Part shown: piece by piece, positions 59,801-64,000 of the stretch | Layout of the letters: the number at the start of each line of letters is the position of its first letter | Numbering within the stretch: the first letter of the stretch is position 1 | Assembly: GCF_963676685.1 (NCBI RefSeq) | Contig: NC_092347.1 | Location: 86,678,592 to 86,742,591, forward strand | DNA from: Mytilus edulis | Taxonomy: Eukaryota; Mollusca; Bivalvia; Mytilida; Mytilidae | DNA length: 64,000 nt | Reading direction: 5' to 3' | Notes under the pieces: model-generated | The model's database searches: none | What the model was told of the DNA's origin: nothing | What the model saw: the letters and a program-made list of their open reading frames with translations, nothing else | Position numbers and translations under genes: made by a program

Positions 59801-62800
59801 GAGATAATATCTAATTTTTCCTACTGATTGAATACTTTTTTACGCTAAAAATGTATATTTATGAACAAATTGATAGTTGTGGTATAGAATACAAAAGAGT
59901 GAAAAAAAATCGAACCTCATAAAAGACCGGAATGAATCATATACACCGGAATGTAAATAATAATCAGTTGTTGTTGGTCATCTTTTTTTCTTGGCAAGTA
60001 ACAATTCAGGGGTTAATTACTTTCTCCTGCGTCAGAATCATTACAGACTTTCTAAGTTTTGAAAAAAAATGACAAACTTATGGTAAGATACTATCTATGG
60101 TCTTAAAATTTATAAAATCCTGCAGTTGTTCATTTTTACCAATAACTGGATTCTACTTTACGCTAAAGATGTATATGTATGAACAAAATGATAGTTGTGG
60201 TATACATGGCATCTGCTATTTGTTCGGAGTGTTTTCTCTTTTATATATTCCCCATTTCCATCCAATTTTATAAAATACAAAAAGATTGAACAAATCAAAC
60301 CAGGCTTGATCTGACATAGACACCGGATTGTTAATTAGGTTTTCCACTTTTCTGTGGAAAGACCTATTGTTTTTCTTCTGATTATTTTTTTTTTTTTTTT
60401 TCTTCCGCCTAATTTTGTTCTTGCGATAAACATTTGTTTCGCAATATGTCGCTTAGATATTTTGTATATGATATCGAACAGTTTATGCGCTTTTGAAATT
60501 TACCCTGCGTAAACAAATACTTTTCTTTGTAGGAGTTATCTCCCCAAACACTGTTTTCCTTGTTAGCGCATCTCCTTCGCAACCGTAAAAGATTATGACA
60601 AATTTATTTTACAAAATTGCTCGTTATATCCTTCGCATGATTTGTCCTATTTTGACCGAAGCGATATGACCGCTCCATATGAGAGTTATTTCCCCTTATG
60701 CATCTGATATAAGTGATATGAATTTCTATCTTATAAACCATAAGTGATAGAGACCTAGGATCTTTTGATTTGAGGTCCTTGGTCCCAAAAAATGAAAATT
60801 AGGTCAAGGTCAAAGGTCAAGGTCATATTTTAATATTTGAATTTGGCTTATTTTCACTTATATCCAAAGACTGTATAAGATATCAACAAATTATTTTTAC
60901 TAAATTGTTAGTTGCGACATGTCGTAAGATGTAAATTTTGATTGCAAGCGTACGTTGAATGTGAAAGGGAGTTTTCTCCCCTCTTGTATTAAAAAATACG
61001 CGTTTGGTGATATAACTCATTAACTAAATATAATTAAGACCTATGGTCTTTTGATTTGAGGTCCTTGGTTTATGACCTTGAAATTGATCTCAAGGTCATA
61101 GCTTAATTTGACGTTCTATATTTTGACCTTTGCTTTTACTCTATATGTATACATGATAAAGATATACAACTTTTAGAAAAAGGTATCAAGCCATTTAACC
61201 TTGAAAAAAAACAGCCGGAAGTGACCTTTTGTAAACCGGAAGTAGCTATTTTTTGTACTTTATTAATATAAAAGTATATAGAACCAGATATTTTTGGAAT
61301 CGGTTTCAAGTAAATATTTAAATATAATCGGAAGTAACATTTTTCAAACCGGAAGTAACAAATTATCTCCCTTATTTAAAAAAAAATGTATGGAAACAAT
61401 ATATTTTTGGAATCAGCTTACTAGGAGCTATCATTTGACAATTGAAATGACATTTTAAACTTAGTTTCACAACTTTTCATATCAAAAAGGATGGAAAGAC
61501 CTTCAATTGTTCTCTGAATTTTTTTTTTTTTTTCTTCCGCCTAATTTTGTTCTTGCGATAAACATTTGTTTTGCAATATGTCGCTTAGATATTTGGTATA
61601 TGATATCGAACAATTGATGCGCTTTTGAAATTTACCCTGCGTAACCGAAAACTTTTCTTTGTAGGAGTAATCTCCCCAAACACTGTTTTCCTTGTGAGCG
61701 CAACTCCTTCGCAAACGTAAAATATTATGACAAATTTATTTTACAAAATTGCTCGTTATATCCTTTGCATGATTTGTCCTATTTTGACCGAAGTGATATG
61801 AATGCTCCATACGAGAGTTATTTCCCCTTATTCATTTGATATAAGTGAATTGCATTTCTAACTGGTAAACCATAATTGATAGAGACCTAGGATCTTTTGA
61901 TTTGAGGTCCTTGGTCCAAAAAAATGAAAATTAGGTCAAGGTCAAAGGTCAAGGTCATATTCTAATTTTTGAATATGGCTCATTTCCACTCATTTCCAAA
62001 AAACGTTTAAGATATCGACAAATTATTTTTTCTAAATCGTTTGTTGTGACATGTCGTAACACGTAAATTTTGATTGCAAGGGTACGTTGAATGTGAAAGG
62101 GAGTTTTCTCCCCTTTGGTATTTAAAAATACGCGTATGGTGATATAACTCATTAACTAAACATAATTAAGACCTATGGTCTTTTGATTTGAGGTTCTTGG
62201 TTAATGACCTTGAAATTGATCACAAGGTCATAGCTTAATTTGACGTTCTAGATTTTGACCTTTGCTTTTACCCCATCTGTATACATAATAAAGTCATGAG
62301 ACTTTTTGACAAACGGTATCAAACCATTTAAACTTAAAAAAACAACCGGAAGTGACCTTGTGTAAACCGGAAGTAGCTATTTATCGTACTTTATTACATA
62401 AAAGTATAAAAAACAAGATATTTTTGGAATCAGTGTCAAGTAAATAGTCAAATATTATCGGAAATAGAGTTTTTCAAACCGGAAGTAAGAAATTATCTCC
62501 CTTATCTAAAAAAATATTGTTTAGAAACCATATATTTTTGGAATCAGCGTACAATAAGCTATCATTTGACGATTGAAATGACATTTTAAACCTATTTTTA
62601 CACCTTTCATATTAAAATACATTGTTTTGGTGGAAAGACCTTCAATTGTTCTCTGAACAATTGGTTTTTAATTGTAATTAGTTGTTGTTCCACTTGTTAT
62701 ATTCATTTAGTCTTATTTTTTCTTGGCAAGCAACAGTTCTTGAGATACCATGATAGTCCGTCGGAAGGTGACGATAAATGGCCGACCCGTTATGCATGTT

Positions 62801-63206
62801 AAGAGAGAGCCATATATCTTGCACGTAAAAGACACCCTTGTAGATTTCGAAAAAGAGCAGGATTATGCCGCTACAAGTCATCAGTCGCACCCGCAAAGTG
62901 AAAAGAGATTAATATAATTTGAAAAATCGTGTTTCCCAATCCACTACAAATAATTGTTTTAAATTATAAAAATAAATAACATTTCAGGGATAGATCTGAT
63001 GTAACTACTCATGTATCAAAACAAAACGATGAAACGATATATTAAATAGAGTTCTTAAAACCTCAATCAAGAAAAACAAAACATTTATCTAACATTTTAT
63101 CTAAAGAAAACATACCCTCTCGAACAGGTGCATTAGTCAACTTTGGATACATATTTCCCAATTCTACAAGGCAATATATTATCAAAGTAATTGGCGTCAG
63201 ATCCAT
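38215..63206 (-). CDS. Membrane receptor with C-type lectin-like and PAN/apple domains, six exons
   Basis: I joined six minus-strand exons at GT/AG sites with matching phases: 63,206-63,116; 46,300-46,135; 44,248-44,040; 43,064-42,849; 41,828-41,733; 38,801-38,215 (1,365 nt, 454 residues plus stop). Domains: signal peptide (about 1-20), C-type lectin-like domain (31-155), PAN/apple with six Cys (156-228), linker, Thr/Ser/Val-rich stalk with five N-glycosylation sites (260-410), one transmembrane segment (about 414-435), basic tail ending RCRCR. It is probably a cell-surface recognition or adhesion protein. The EPN/QPD and WND calcium-sugar motifs are absent (WADC, WESKKC), so classical sugar binding is doubtful. 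Intron 1 is about 16.8 kb and full of transposons. The exact start and missing extra exons are the main uncertainty. Confidence 0.82.
39107..39528. repeat. MITE-like element with 24-bp perfect inverted repeats
   Basis: ACACAGCTACTTTTGCATAG... at 39,107-39,130 is the exact reverse complement of 39,505-39,528. The interior has many GTAC/TACTAAAA motifs in both directions, so the whole element could fold. No coding capacity and no clear target duplication. Confidence 0.85.
39752..39868 (+). ncRNA. Two adjacent hammerhead-type ribozyme cores (retrozyme-like)
   Basis: Core 2: CTGATGA (39,827-39,833), GAAA (39,847-39,850), CGCGCA then TC with predicted cleavage after C39,858. Stem I pairs TGTCA (39,822-39,826) with TGGCA (39,859-39,863), and beyond an internal loop TGATA (39,813) with TATCA (39,864). 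Stem II is weak (GTC/AAT). Core 1, 65 bp upstream: CTGAAGA (39,762-39,768; position 7 is variable in hammerheads), ACA/TGT stem II, GAAA (39,782-39,785), AGCGCATC, with stem I TATCA/TGGTG. Helix III is minimal, as in retrozymes and Penelope ribozymes that act as dimers. Activity is inferred. Confidence 0.6.
40436..40650 (+). repeat. Dispersed repeat family P, full copy
   Basis: Nearly identical to 4,265-4,500 over its full length. A reversed piece of its tail (CAAAAATACAGAACTCCGAGG) lies just downstream at 40,790, so the insertion may be compound. Confidence 0.8.
40926..41508. repeat. TIR element of about 580 bp
   Basis: The ends AAAGGAGTAAGTTCGGTAAG and, in reverse, AAAGGAGTATGTTCGATAAG form imperfect ~36-bp inverted repeats finishing in GGCCCC. 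Non-coding interior, with a second foldback nested in it. Confidence 0.75.
41151..41269. repeat. Nested foldback
   Basis: 41,151-41,181 (CCAGAAAACATAGAGCGCAG...) pairs with 41,241-41,269 with few mismatches, inside the 580-bp TIR element. Confidence 0.75.
41733..41828 (-). other. Exon 5: short acidic linker
   Basis: 96 nt, phase 1 on both sides. Acceptor TTTTAAG, donor GTAAGT. Encodes VRVKEETEMPDLPDSNQDLN and one Cys (LLGCSLD). Confidence 0.8.
42849..43064 (-). other. Exon 4: PAN/apple domain
   Basis: 216 nt, phase 1 on both sides, as usual for shuffled extracellular modules. Six Cys: GDCDEQ, TTDCQSNCSSSPTCWSG, GRCMLMEF, RKSCLQ. Acceptor TATACAG, donor GTATGG. Confidence 0.87.
43553..43765. 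repeat. Two-unit tandem duplication in intron 3
   Basis: A ~112-bp unit containing GGCTTTGCAGGATCCGAAAA / GACTTTGCAGGATCCGCAAA and ACATGAAAATAACTTACTT is repeated once with small differences. Confidence 0.9.
44040..44248 (-). other. Exon 3: C-terminal half of the C-type lectin-like domain
   Basis: Acceptor TTTACAG, donor GTAATT. Encodes HEDYWIGLAEPSQGFLVWAD (the WIGL motif), NDNEKCYVI and WESKKCDESNYFACET with the conserved Cys pair. Joins exon 2 in phase (TC|A, Ser). Confidence 0.9.
44549..45330 (+). repeat. Three-copy local family S, copy 2 (intron 2)
   Basis: CAGTCAGGATTCTACTTCGT, then the same ordered blocks as 34,737-35,530, including ATTAAATATTTCGTGGAA, ATTTCACTTGACCCATATA and GAATCTGAAGCGAGATG. 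Confidence 0.75.
45570..45665 (-). repeat. Hammerhead-like dispersed repeat, reverse copy
   Basis: On the minus strand: ATCATGG, GGTCTTATTGAGAC-GAAA-CGCTCG and ATTATATTCCTGGTATCTTTG. Stem II is GGTC/GAC-like and GAAA is kept, but the CUGAUGA half is changed. Confidence 0.6.
45960..46126 (-). repeat. Dispersed repeat family F abutting a splice donor
   Basis: Ends with GATCTCAGGTGCTCCGGAAA, the end block also seen at 49,190. On the gene's strand the repeat begins about seven bases after exon 2, right behind GTAAGT. Confidence 0.75.
46135..46300 (-). other. Exon 2: N-terminal half of the C-type lectin-like domain
   Basis: Acceptor TTTTTTTAG, donor GTAAGT. Encodes DTYPDIVLYTLYNKKMTWND, AARICTLEGGHILSI and EKFELIKELTIDEWRLF. 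Joins exon 1 in phase (G|AT, Asp). Confidence 0.9.
46620..47460 (+). pseudogene. LINE 3' fragment (CR1/jockey-like RT C-terminus)
   Basis: Broken plus-strand frames give, in order, QINQKLKNFIQHNLFYKN, LIFHIWDNYCSVWRN, KLQNSATRIIVNEPDISKAS, RIIPITKRIIYHKSLLMYK and YLSNLIVSTQSYQSYNTRPS. This is the classic C-terminal sequence of jockey/CR1/RTE-type LINE RT proteins (DYC..WG, LQN.A.R, YL....YNTR). It is 5'-truncated, with several stops. Confidence 0.75.
47461..49004. other. Intronic non-coding stretch with a family P copy
   Basis: A diverged family P repeat lies at 48,385-48,550 (TATTCCACCATTTTCGACAT, AAGTCAGGAATGACAGTT). Nothing else is recognised. Confidence 0.5.
49005..49215 (-). repeat. Dispersed repeat family F, near-complete
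   Basis: AAAGAGGGACGAAAGATACC, CTGACAACGCCATGGCTAAA and GTGATCTCAGGTGCTCCGGA; the best-preserved copy in the window. Confidence 0.85.
50143..50960 (+). repeat. Three-copy local family S, copy 3
   Basis: CAGCCAGGACTCTAACTCGT aligns with the starts of copies 1 and 2, and GAATCTGAAGCGATATAATG and ACAGAGATGCAAAT with their ends. Internally it differs by an expanded minisatellite and by an inserted block with CGGTAAACTACTGTTGCC-like text at about 50,525-50,790. Confidence 0.7.
50402..50520. repeat. 24-bp minisatellite, five units
   Basis: Five units of ATGTATTTCACTTGACCCAT+ATAC, expanded from the single unit present in the other two family S copies. Confidence 0.93.
51302..51442 (-). repeat. Inverted array of Penelope 5'-end fragments
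   Basis: Two full copies and one partial copy, all on the minus strand, of the ~57-bp unit beginning AGGCCAGAGATATGATTCGC. The same unit lies in plus orientation after each hammerhead at 55,180 and 59,364. Inverted truncated pieces next to a full element are common for Penelope-like elements. Confidence 0.85.
51593..51600 (+). promoter_or_regulatory. TATA-like box before Penelope ORF1
   Basis: TATTTAAG, conserved in copy 2 at 55,769-55,776. If used, transcription would start after the first ATG (51,602) and favour the second ATG at 51,677 (MAENMDFSIS). Confidence 0.35.
51602..52327 (+). CDS. Penelope ORF1, helical basic-tailed protein
   Basis: 241 codons; 216 if the better-placed ATG at 51,677 is used. 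Residues up to about 75 are acidic (DFSISTENLYSDENLDLNDD). The middle (NNEVNADINKTLKPAIDNLQ through SKSLKYE) is predicted by eye to be helical and probably coiled-coil. The C-terminus is strongly basic (KNTPSRRKPETKKNGNEK). I recognise no named domain. It could be an RNA-binding or multimerising partner of the RT, like LINE ORF1 proteins. Copy 2 encodes the same protein with four substitutions and no break, which argues that it is a real protein. Confidence 0.75.
   Translation: MLQILKLKTFVNFTSSNITNAKQDNMAENMDFSISTENLYSDENLDLNDDFTIPCSQIPNSQKPKDEIEIAEEGVQTITELSKRRYPLLTMKTLLEFQKKHSIKSGIISVHFNGNVGPKTNNEVNADINKTLKPAIDNLQDSIIQVLNEHINKLNVMLSDTYTETIESIGVTTEKSGDARNMLNRKSREINDEFEKRLRNYSKSLKYETTKNTPSRRKPETKKNGNEKVLNELAKLLAKHK
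52328..52815 (+). other. Spacer between Penelope ORFs with conserved hairpin and TATA-like box
   Basis: A 29-nt hairpin at 52,589-52,617 (AAACCT...AGGTTT, with inner GGG/TCC pairs) is kept in copy 2 with its only change in the loop. TATTTAAG occurs again at 52,759-52,766, just before the RT ORF, as it does before ORF1. The RT may have its own promoter, or the spacer may be removed or bypassed by splicing or reinitiation. Confidence 0.45.
52816..54756 (+). CDS. Penelope-like reverse transcriptase without GIY-YIG endonuclease
   Basis: 646 codons, intact. Penelope-family blocks: FVLNLSSKTLSQPETLVLAK and GLNFVPT (residues 42-68), IIIHKADKNNVTVI (~161-174), FAYFLPKIHK (~241), VPGRPIISQCNGPLERLGRY (~271-290), LLVTYDITSLYTNL (~326-339, motif A), IIGASMGATASPEICDIAIY (~393-412, motif B), KRMRDDGLLMV (~432, motif C), FLDLEIFKGE. 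The protein stops at FKRNRNIGELVKRTIK, where related proteins pass into a GIY-YIG endonuclease, so that domain is missing. Motif C has Met where Tyr/Phe is common; both copies share this. It presumably uses pre-existing DNA ends or an endonuclease in trans. Confidence 0.92.
   Translation: MGKHRRLNKNKKKYKNIEKFIAVKNKIKLHKKEIKLKIAKQFVLNLSSKTLSQPETLVLAKGLNFVPTTKTSTKQIMIDFKKTERNLRLSYFFLENRNIHSKIHPFKEKSKFSVPAFADNPIEKYIFYTKMELSKYVPKTEFNLSLQERNCLKNLKHDENIIIHKADKNNVTVIQNLSDYLEEGETQLNDNIHYEQIQDINLKNTQKKVYEIIYKMKEENCIDEISFKYIKNEQNYIKTPFAYFLPKIHKLDREVLQNIENENNQIKTINVPGRPIISQCNGPLERLGRYLDYFLLPLVKTQKTYISDTGDLIRNIENCTFDNNVLLVTYDITSLYTNLRFEEITEALQKALDEHDKIEYSITKPTNNFLIEITKLILSNNEFTFHGKSYRQIIGASMGATASPEICDIAIYNHINSILKNSPISEKIIFHKRMRDDGLLMVKAKESEIDFMFENANKQHDLLKFTYECNEQSIKFLDLEIFKGERLKNTGVLDLKCFTKKTEKFQYLHKNSNHPISNFKSFIKGEGIRILRNTNNESEFQTRKNLFIEKLLIRGYKRKLVEQILSKIKFQDRQIKLNKKNKVENKYNVSFITNYHPQAEKLQKVFRKYWHLIKTDSTISAKFHKNLSIGFKRNRNIGELVKRTIK
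55097..55185 (+). ncRNA. Hammerhead ribozyme (type I), Penelope copy 1
   Basis: Complete fold: stem I TGGTCT (55,097-55,102) with AGACCA (55,180-55,185); core CTGATGA (55,103-55,109); stem II GGTT with AACC enclosing a ~27-nt loop; GAAA (55,147-55,150); stem III CATTG (55,151-55,155) with CAATG (55,173-55,177), 17-nt loop; cleavage triplet GTA, predicted cut after A55,179. One A-C mismatch at the base of stem II weakens it. Hammerheads are known in Penelope-like elements. The fold is seen directly; activity is untested. Confidence 0.85.
55180..55430 (+). repeat. Array of four Penelope 5'-end units between the two copies
   Basis: Units start at 55,180, 55,255, 55,314 and (partial) 55,374. Each has ATGATTCGCACCTAAATGGG and GGATATTGGATCAATTTC. 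The first three begin A(G)(A/G)CCAGAG, exactly the sequence after the hammerhead cut. The last leads into the copy 2 5' UTR. Confidence 0.9.
55778..56503 (+). CDS. Penelope ORF1, copy 2
   Basis: Same 241-codon frame as copy 1 with four residue changes: Asn-to-Thr before MAENM, Asp-to-Val in MLSVTY, Ala-to-Glu in SGDERN, Thr-to-Arg in YETRKN. The change next to the second ATG places ACC before ATGG, a stronger start context than in copy 1. Otherwise as described for copy 1. Confidence 0.72.
   Translation: MLQILKLKTFVNFTSSNITNAKQDTMAENMDFSISTENLYSDENLDLNDDFTIPCSQIPNSQKPKDEIEIAEEGVQTITELSKRRYPLLTMKTLLEFQKKHSIKSGIISVHFNGNVGPKTNNEVNADINKTLKPAIDNLQDSIIQVLNEHINKLNVMLSVTYTETIESIGVTTEKSGDERNMLNRKSREINDEFEKRLRNYSKSLKYETRKNTPSRRKPETKKNGNEKVLNELAKLLAKHK
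56992..58932 (+). pseudogene. Penelope-like reverse transcriptase, copy 2, two nonsense changes
   Basis: The same protein as copy 1, but a G-to-T change makes a stop at 58,333-58,335 (shortly after motif C) and an A-to-T change makes another at 58,831-58,833. Both lie in otherwise unchanged sequence. A few residue changes occur before them (GLY-to-Arg in LEERET, Thr-to-Ala in YDIASL). Motifs A, B and C remain. The copy is therefore recently inactivated. Confidence 0.93.
59281..59369 (+). ncRNA. Hammerhead ribozyme (type I), Penelope copy 2
   Basis: Same fold as in copy 1: TGGTCT (59,281-59,286) with AGGCCA (59,364-59,369), CTGATGA (59,287-59,293), GAAA (59,331-59,334), CATTG/CAATG stem III (59,335 and 59,357), cut predicted after A59,363. 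The A-to-G change in the 3' stem I strand turns a U-A pair into U-G, so pairing is kept. Confidence 0.83.
59484..59586. repeat. Foldback with ~29-bp arms
   Basis: CGAAAAATATTCAACTCGTG and onward pairs with GTTGTTCGGTCACTCTGTGA and onward with a few mismatches; loop about 44 nt. Confidence 0.75.
59740..60205. repeat. Imperfect two-unit tandem duplication (~290 bp)
   Basis: TTTTCTCCTGTGTCTAAATC / CTTTCTCCTGCGTCAGAATC and AACAAATTGATAGTTGTGGT / AACAAAATGATAGTTGTGGT occur in order in both halves. Confidence 0.7.
60386..62651. repeat. 1.13-kb tandem duplication with hormone-receptor-like half-sites
   Basis: Unit A (60,386-61,518) and unit B (61,519-62,651) each begin with poly(T)-CTTCCGCCTAATTTTG and end GGAAAGACCTTCAATTG-TTCTCTGAA; offset 1,132 bp. 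Each contains four AGGTCA half-sites (60,801-60,825 and 61,933-61,957) spaced 0, 1, 0, further TCAAGGTCA/TGACCTTGA sites, and several CCGGAAGT (ETS-like) sites. Non-coding. Confidence 0.9.
62690..62920 (-). repeat. Dispersed repeat family R, reverse copy
   Basis: Reverse complement of the 33,560-33,790 repeat with moderate divergence. Confidence 0.8.
63116..63206 (-). other. Exon 1: signal peptide of the lectin-like receptor
   Basis: ATG at 63,206 opens MDLTPITLIIYCLVELGNMY, a signal-peptide-like start. The exon ends CGAGAGG before donor GTATGT. 91 nt leaves phase 1, matching exon 2. A second ATG further out in another frame (63,215) does not join in phase. The first exon of a gene with a 16.8-kb intron is the least certain part. 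Confidence 0.65.
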
Positions 63207-63838
63207 CCTTTGTCATACGATAGTCAAAGATGAAATTGAATTGACTCAATCAAGTAATTTATTGTATTTGAAAGCGCTGTTTAACGCATGCACGTCTATG
63301 ACGTTCTGTTCGATATTGTTCAATTGACTTCGTGTTTCTGATTAACAAACAAATATTCAAAGCATATTTATTAGCATAGTTTTTTTTTAGTAAAATTATA
63401 AGTTGAAAGTCAGGCTTTACAAATATTATATATCACATATCATTAATGTGCCAGTAACTTCAATGTTATGGAAGATGAGTGGCAGATACAAAAGGTATAT
63501 TCAAACTCATTAGTTGAAAAAACCTGACAATGCCACGTCAAAGTTATAATTAACGGTATCTGCTAAAGTAAGCTTGTCAATAAAGGGATGGTCCATAGAA
63601 TAAATTACAGAAGCAATATGGAATTTTCATGTAGTATTATTAACATTTAAGCGTGACTACATACATGCTTATGTTTCGGTCAATGGGTTCTGCCTTCTTT
63701 GAATGAAGCCAGCTAATTTTCTTGTGTTAGAAGTCCAGGTGAACAAGTGCACATATTAATGTAAACAATATATCAGATAATCGAAACTAATTTAAATAAC
63801 ATGTTTTACTTATTTTCAGATAGTATAAAAAAGAAGAT
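63207..63838. other. Upstream flank of the lectin-like receptor
   Basis: Within 120 bp upstream (minus strand) are TGAGTCAA (AP-1-like), ACAATAAATTAC (weak TATA-like) and a CGTCATAGACGTG motif. None is diagnostic. No other gene seen. Confidence 0.3.
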
Positions 63839-64000
63839 GTTGTATGATTGCCAATGAGACAACTATCCACAAAAGACCAAAATGACACAGACAGCAATAA
63901 TTATAGGTCACCGTACGGCCTTCAACAATGAGCAAAGCCCATACCGCATAGTCAGTTATAAAAGGACCCGACAATGCAAAACAATTCAAACGAGAAAACT
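63839..64000 (+). repeat. Dispersed repeat family Q, runs off the window
   Basis: ATTGCCAATGAGACAACTAT, GGTCACCGTACGGCCTTCAA and CAATGAGCAAAGCCCATACC. Reverse or partial copies occur at 10.6, 17.84-18.09 and about 42.0 kb. I remember this as a very common mussel repeat. Confidence 0.8.

Larger units (their letters stand above)
46301..63115 (-). other. Intron 1, transposon-rich (16.8 kb)
   Basis: Bounded by donor GTATGT (63,115-63,110) and acceptor TTTTAG (46,306-46,301). It contains a LINE fragment, dispersed repeats, a minisatellite, two tandem Penelope-like elements and a 1.13-kb tandem duplication. Confidence 0.75.

Noticed and set aside
1-64000. CRISPR arrays, operons, tRNA or rRNA genes
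   Set aside because: The tandem arrays seen have no unique spacers; no cloverleaf or rRNA sequence was recognised; the DNA is eukaryotic.

Overview
The window is eukaryotic DNA: roughly 70% A+T, introns with GT/AG borders, and many transposable elements. It most likely comes from a bivalve mollusc, probably a mussel (Mytilidae). I base this on dispersed repeats I recognise from memory and on the lectin/apple-domain gene style; no search was possible. There is no bacterial or phage-like gene organisation.

Layout. 1-11 kb: non-coding DNA with palindromes, degenerate minisatellites and dispersed repeats. 11.02-14.14 kb: a 3.1-kb element with ~290-bp terminal inverted repeats around a decayed tyrosine-recombinase (Crypton/DUF3504-type) gene. 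16.4-17.5 kb: weak candidate exons on the plus strand. About 19.9-32.0 kb: a decayed DIRS/Ngaro-type retrotransposon on the minus strand (gag, RT, RNase H, tyrosine recombinase, SGNH hydrolase). Its gag region is split by a younger 7.4-kb LINE at 23,647-31,080. That LINE has a 31-nt poly(A) tail, a polyadenylation signal and a 10-bp target-site duplication. It carries a third open frame of 475 codons between ORF1 and ORF2, which I do not recognise.

38.2-63.2 kb: one host gene on the minus strand that I could rebuild into six exons with consistent splice phases (454 codons). It reads signal peptide, C-type lectin-like domain, PAN/apple domain, Thr/Ser-rich N-glycosylated stalk, transmembrane segment, short tail. 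It looks like a cell-surface recognition receptor. Its ~16.8-kb first intron holds two tandem, nearly identical Penelope-like elements (51.4-59.4 kb). Each has a small helical ORF1 and a reverse transcriptase without the usual GIY-YIG endonuclease, and each ends in a complete type-I hammerhead ribozyme fold. Copy 1 is uninterrupted; copy 2 has two stop codons. The same intron contains a LINE 3' fragment and a 1.13-kb tandem duplication carrying clusters of nuclear-receptor half-sites.

A dispersed short repeat family across the window also carries hammerhead-like cores with palindromic helix III. This suggests non-autonomous retrozyme-like sequences beside the ribozyme-bearing Penelope elements. 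The strongest follow-up candidates are the extra LINE ORF, the endonuclease-less hammerhead-flanked Penelope pair, and the recombinase element with long inverted repeats.
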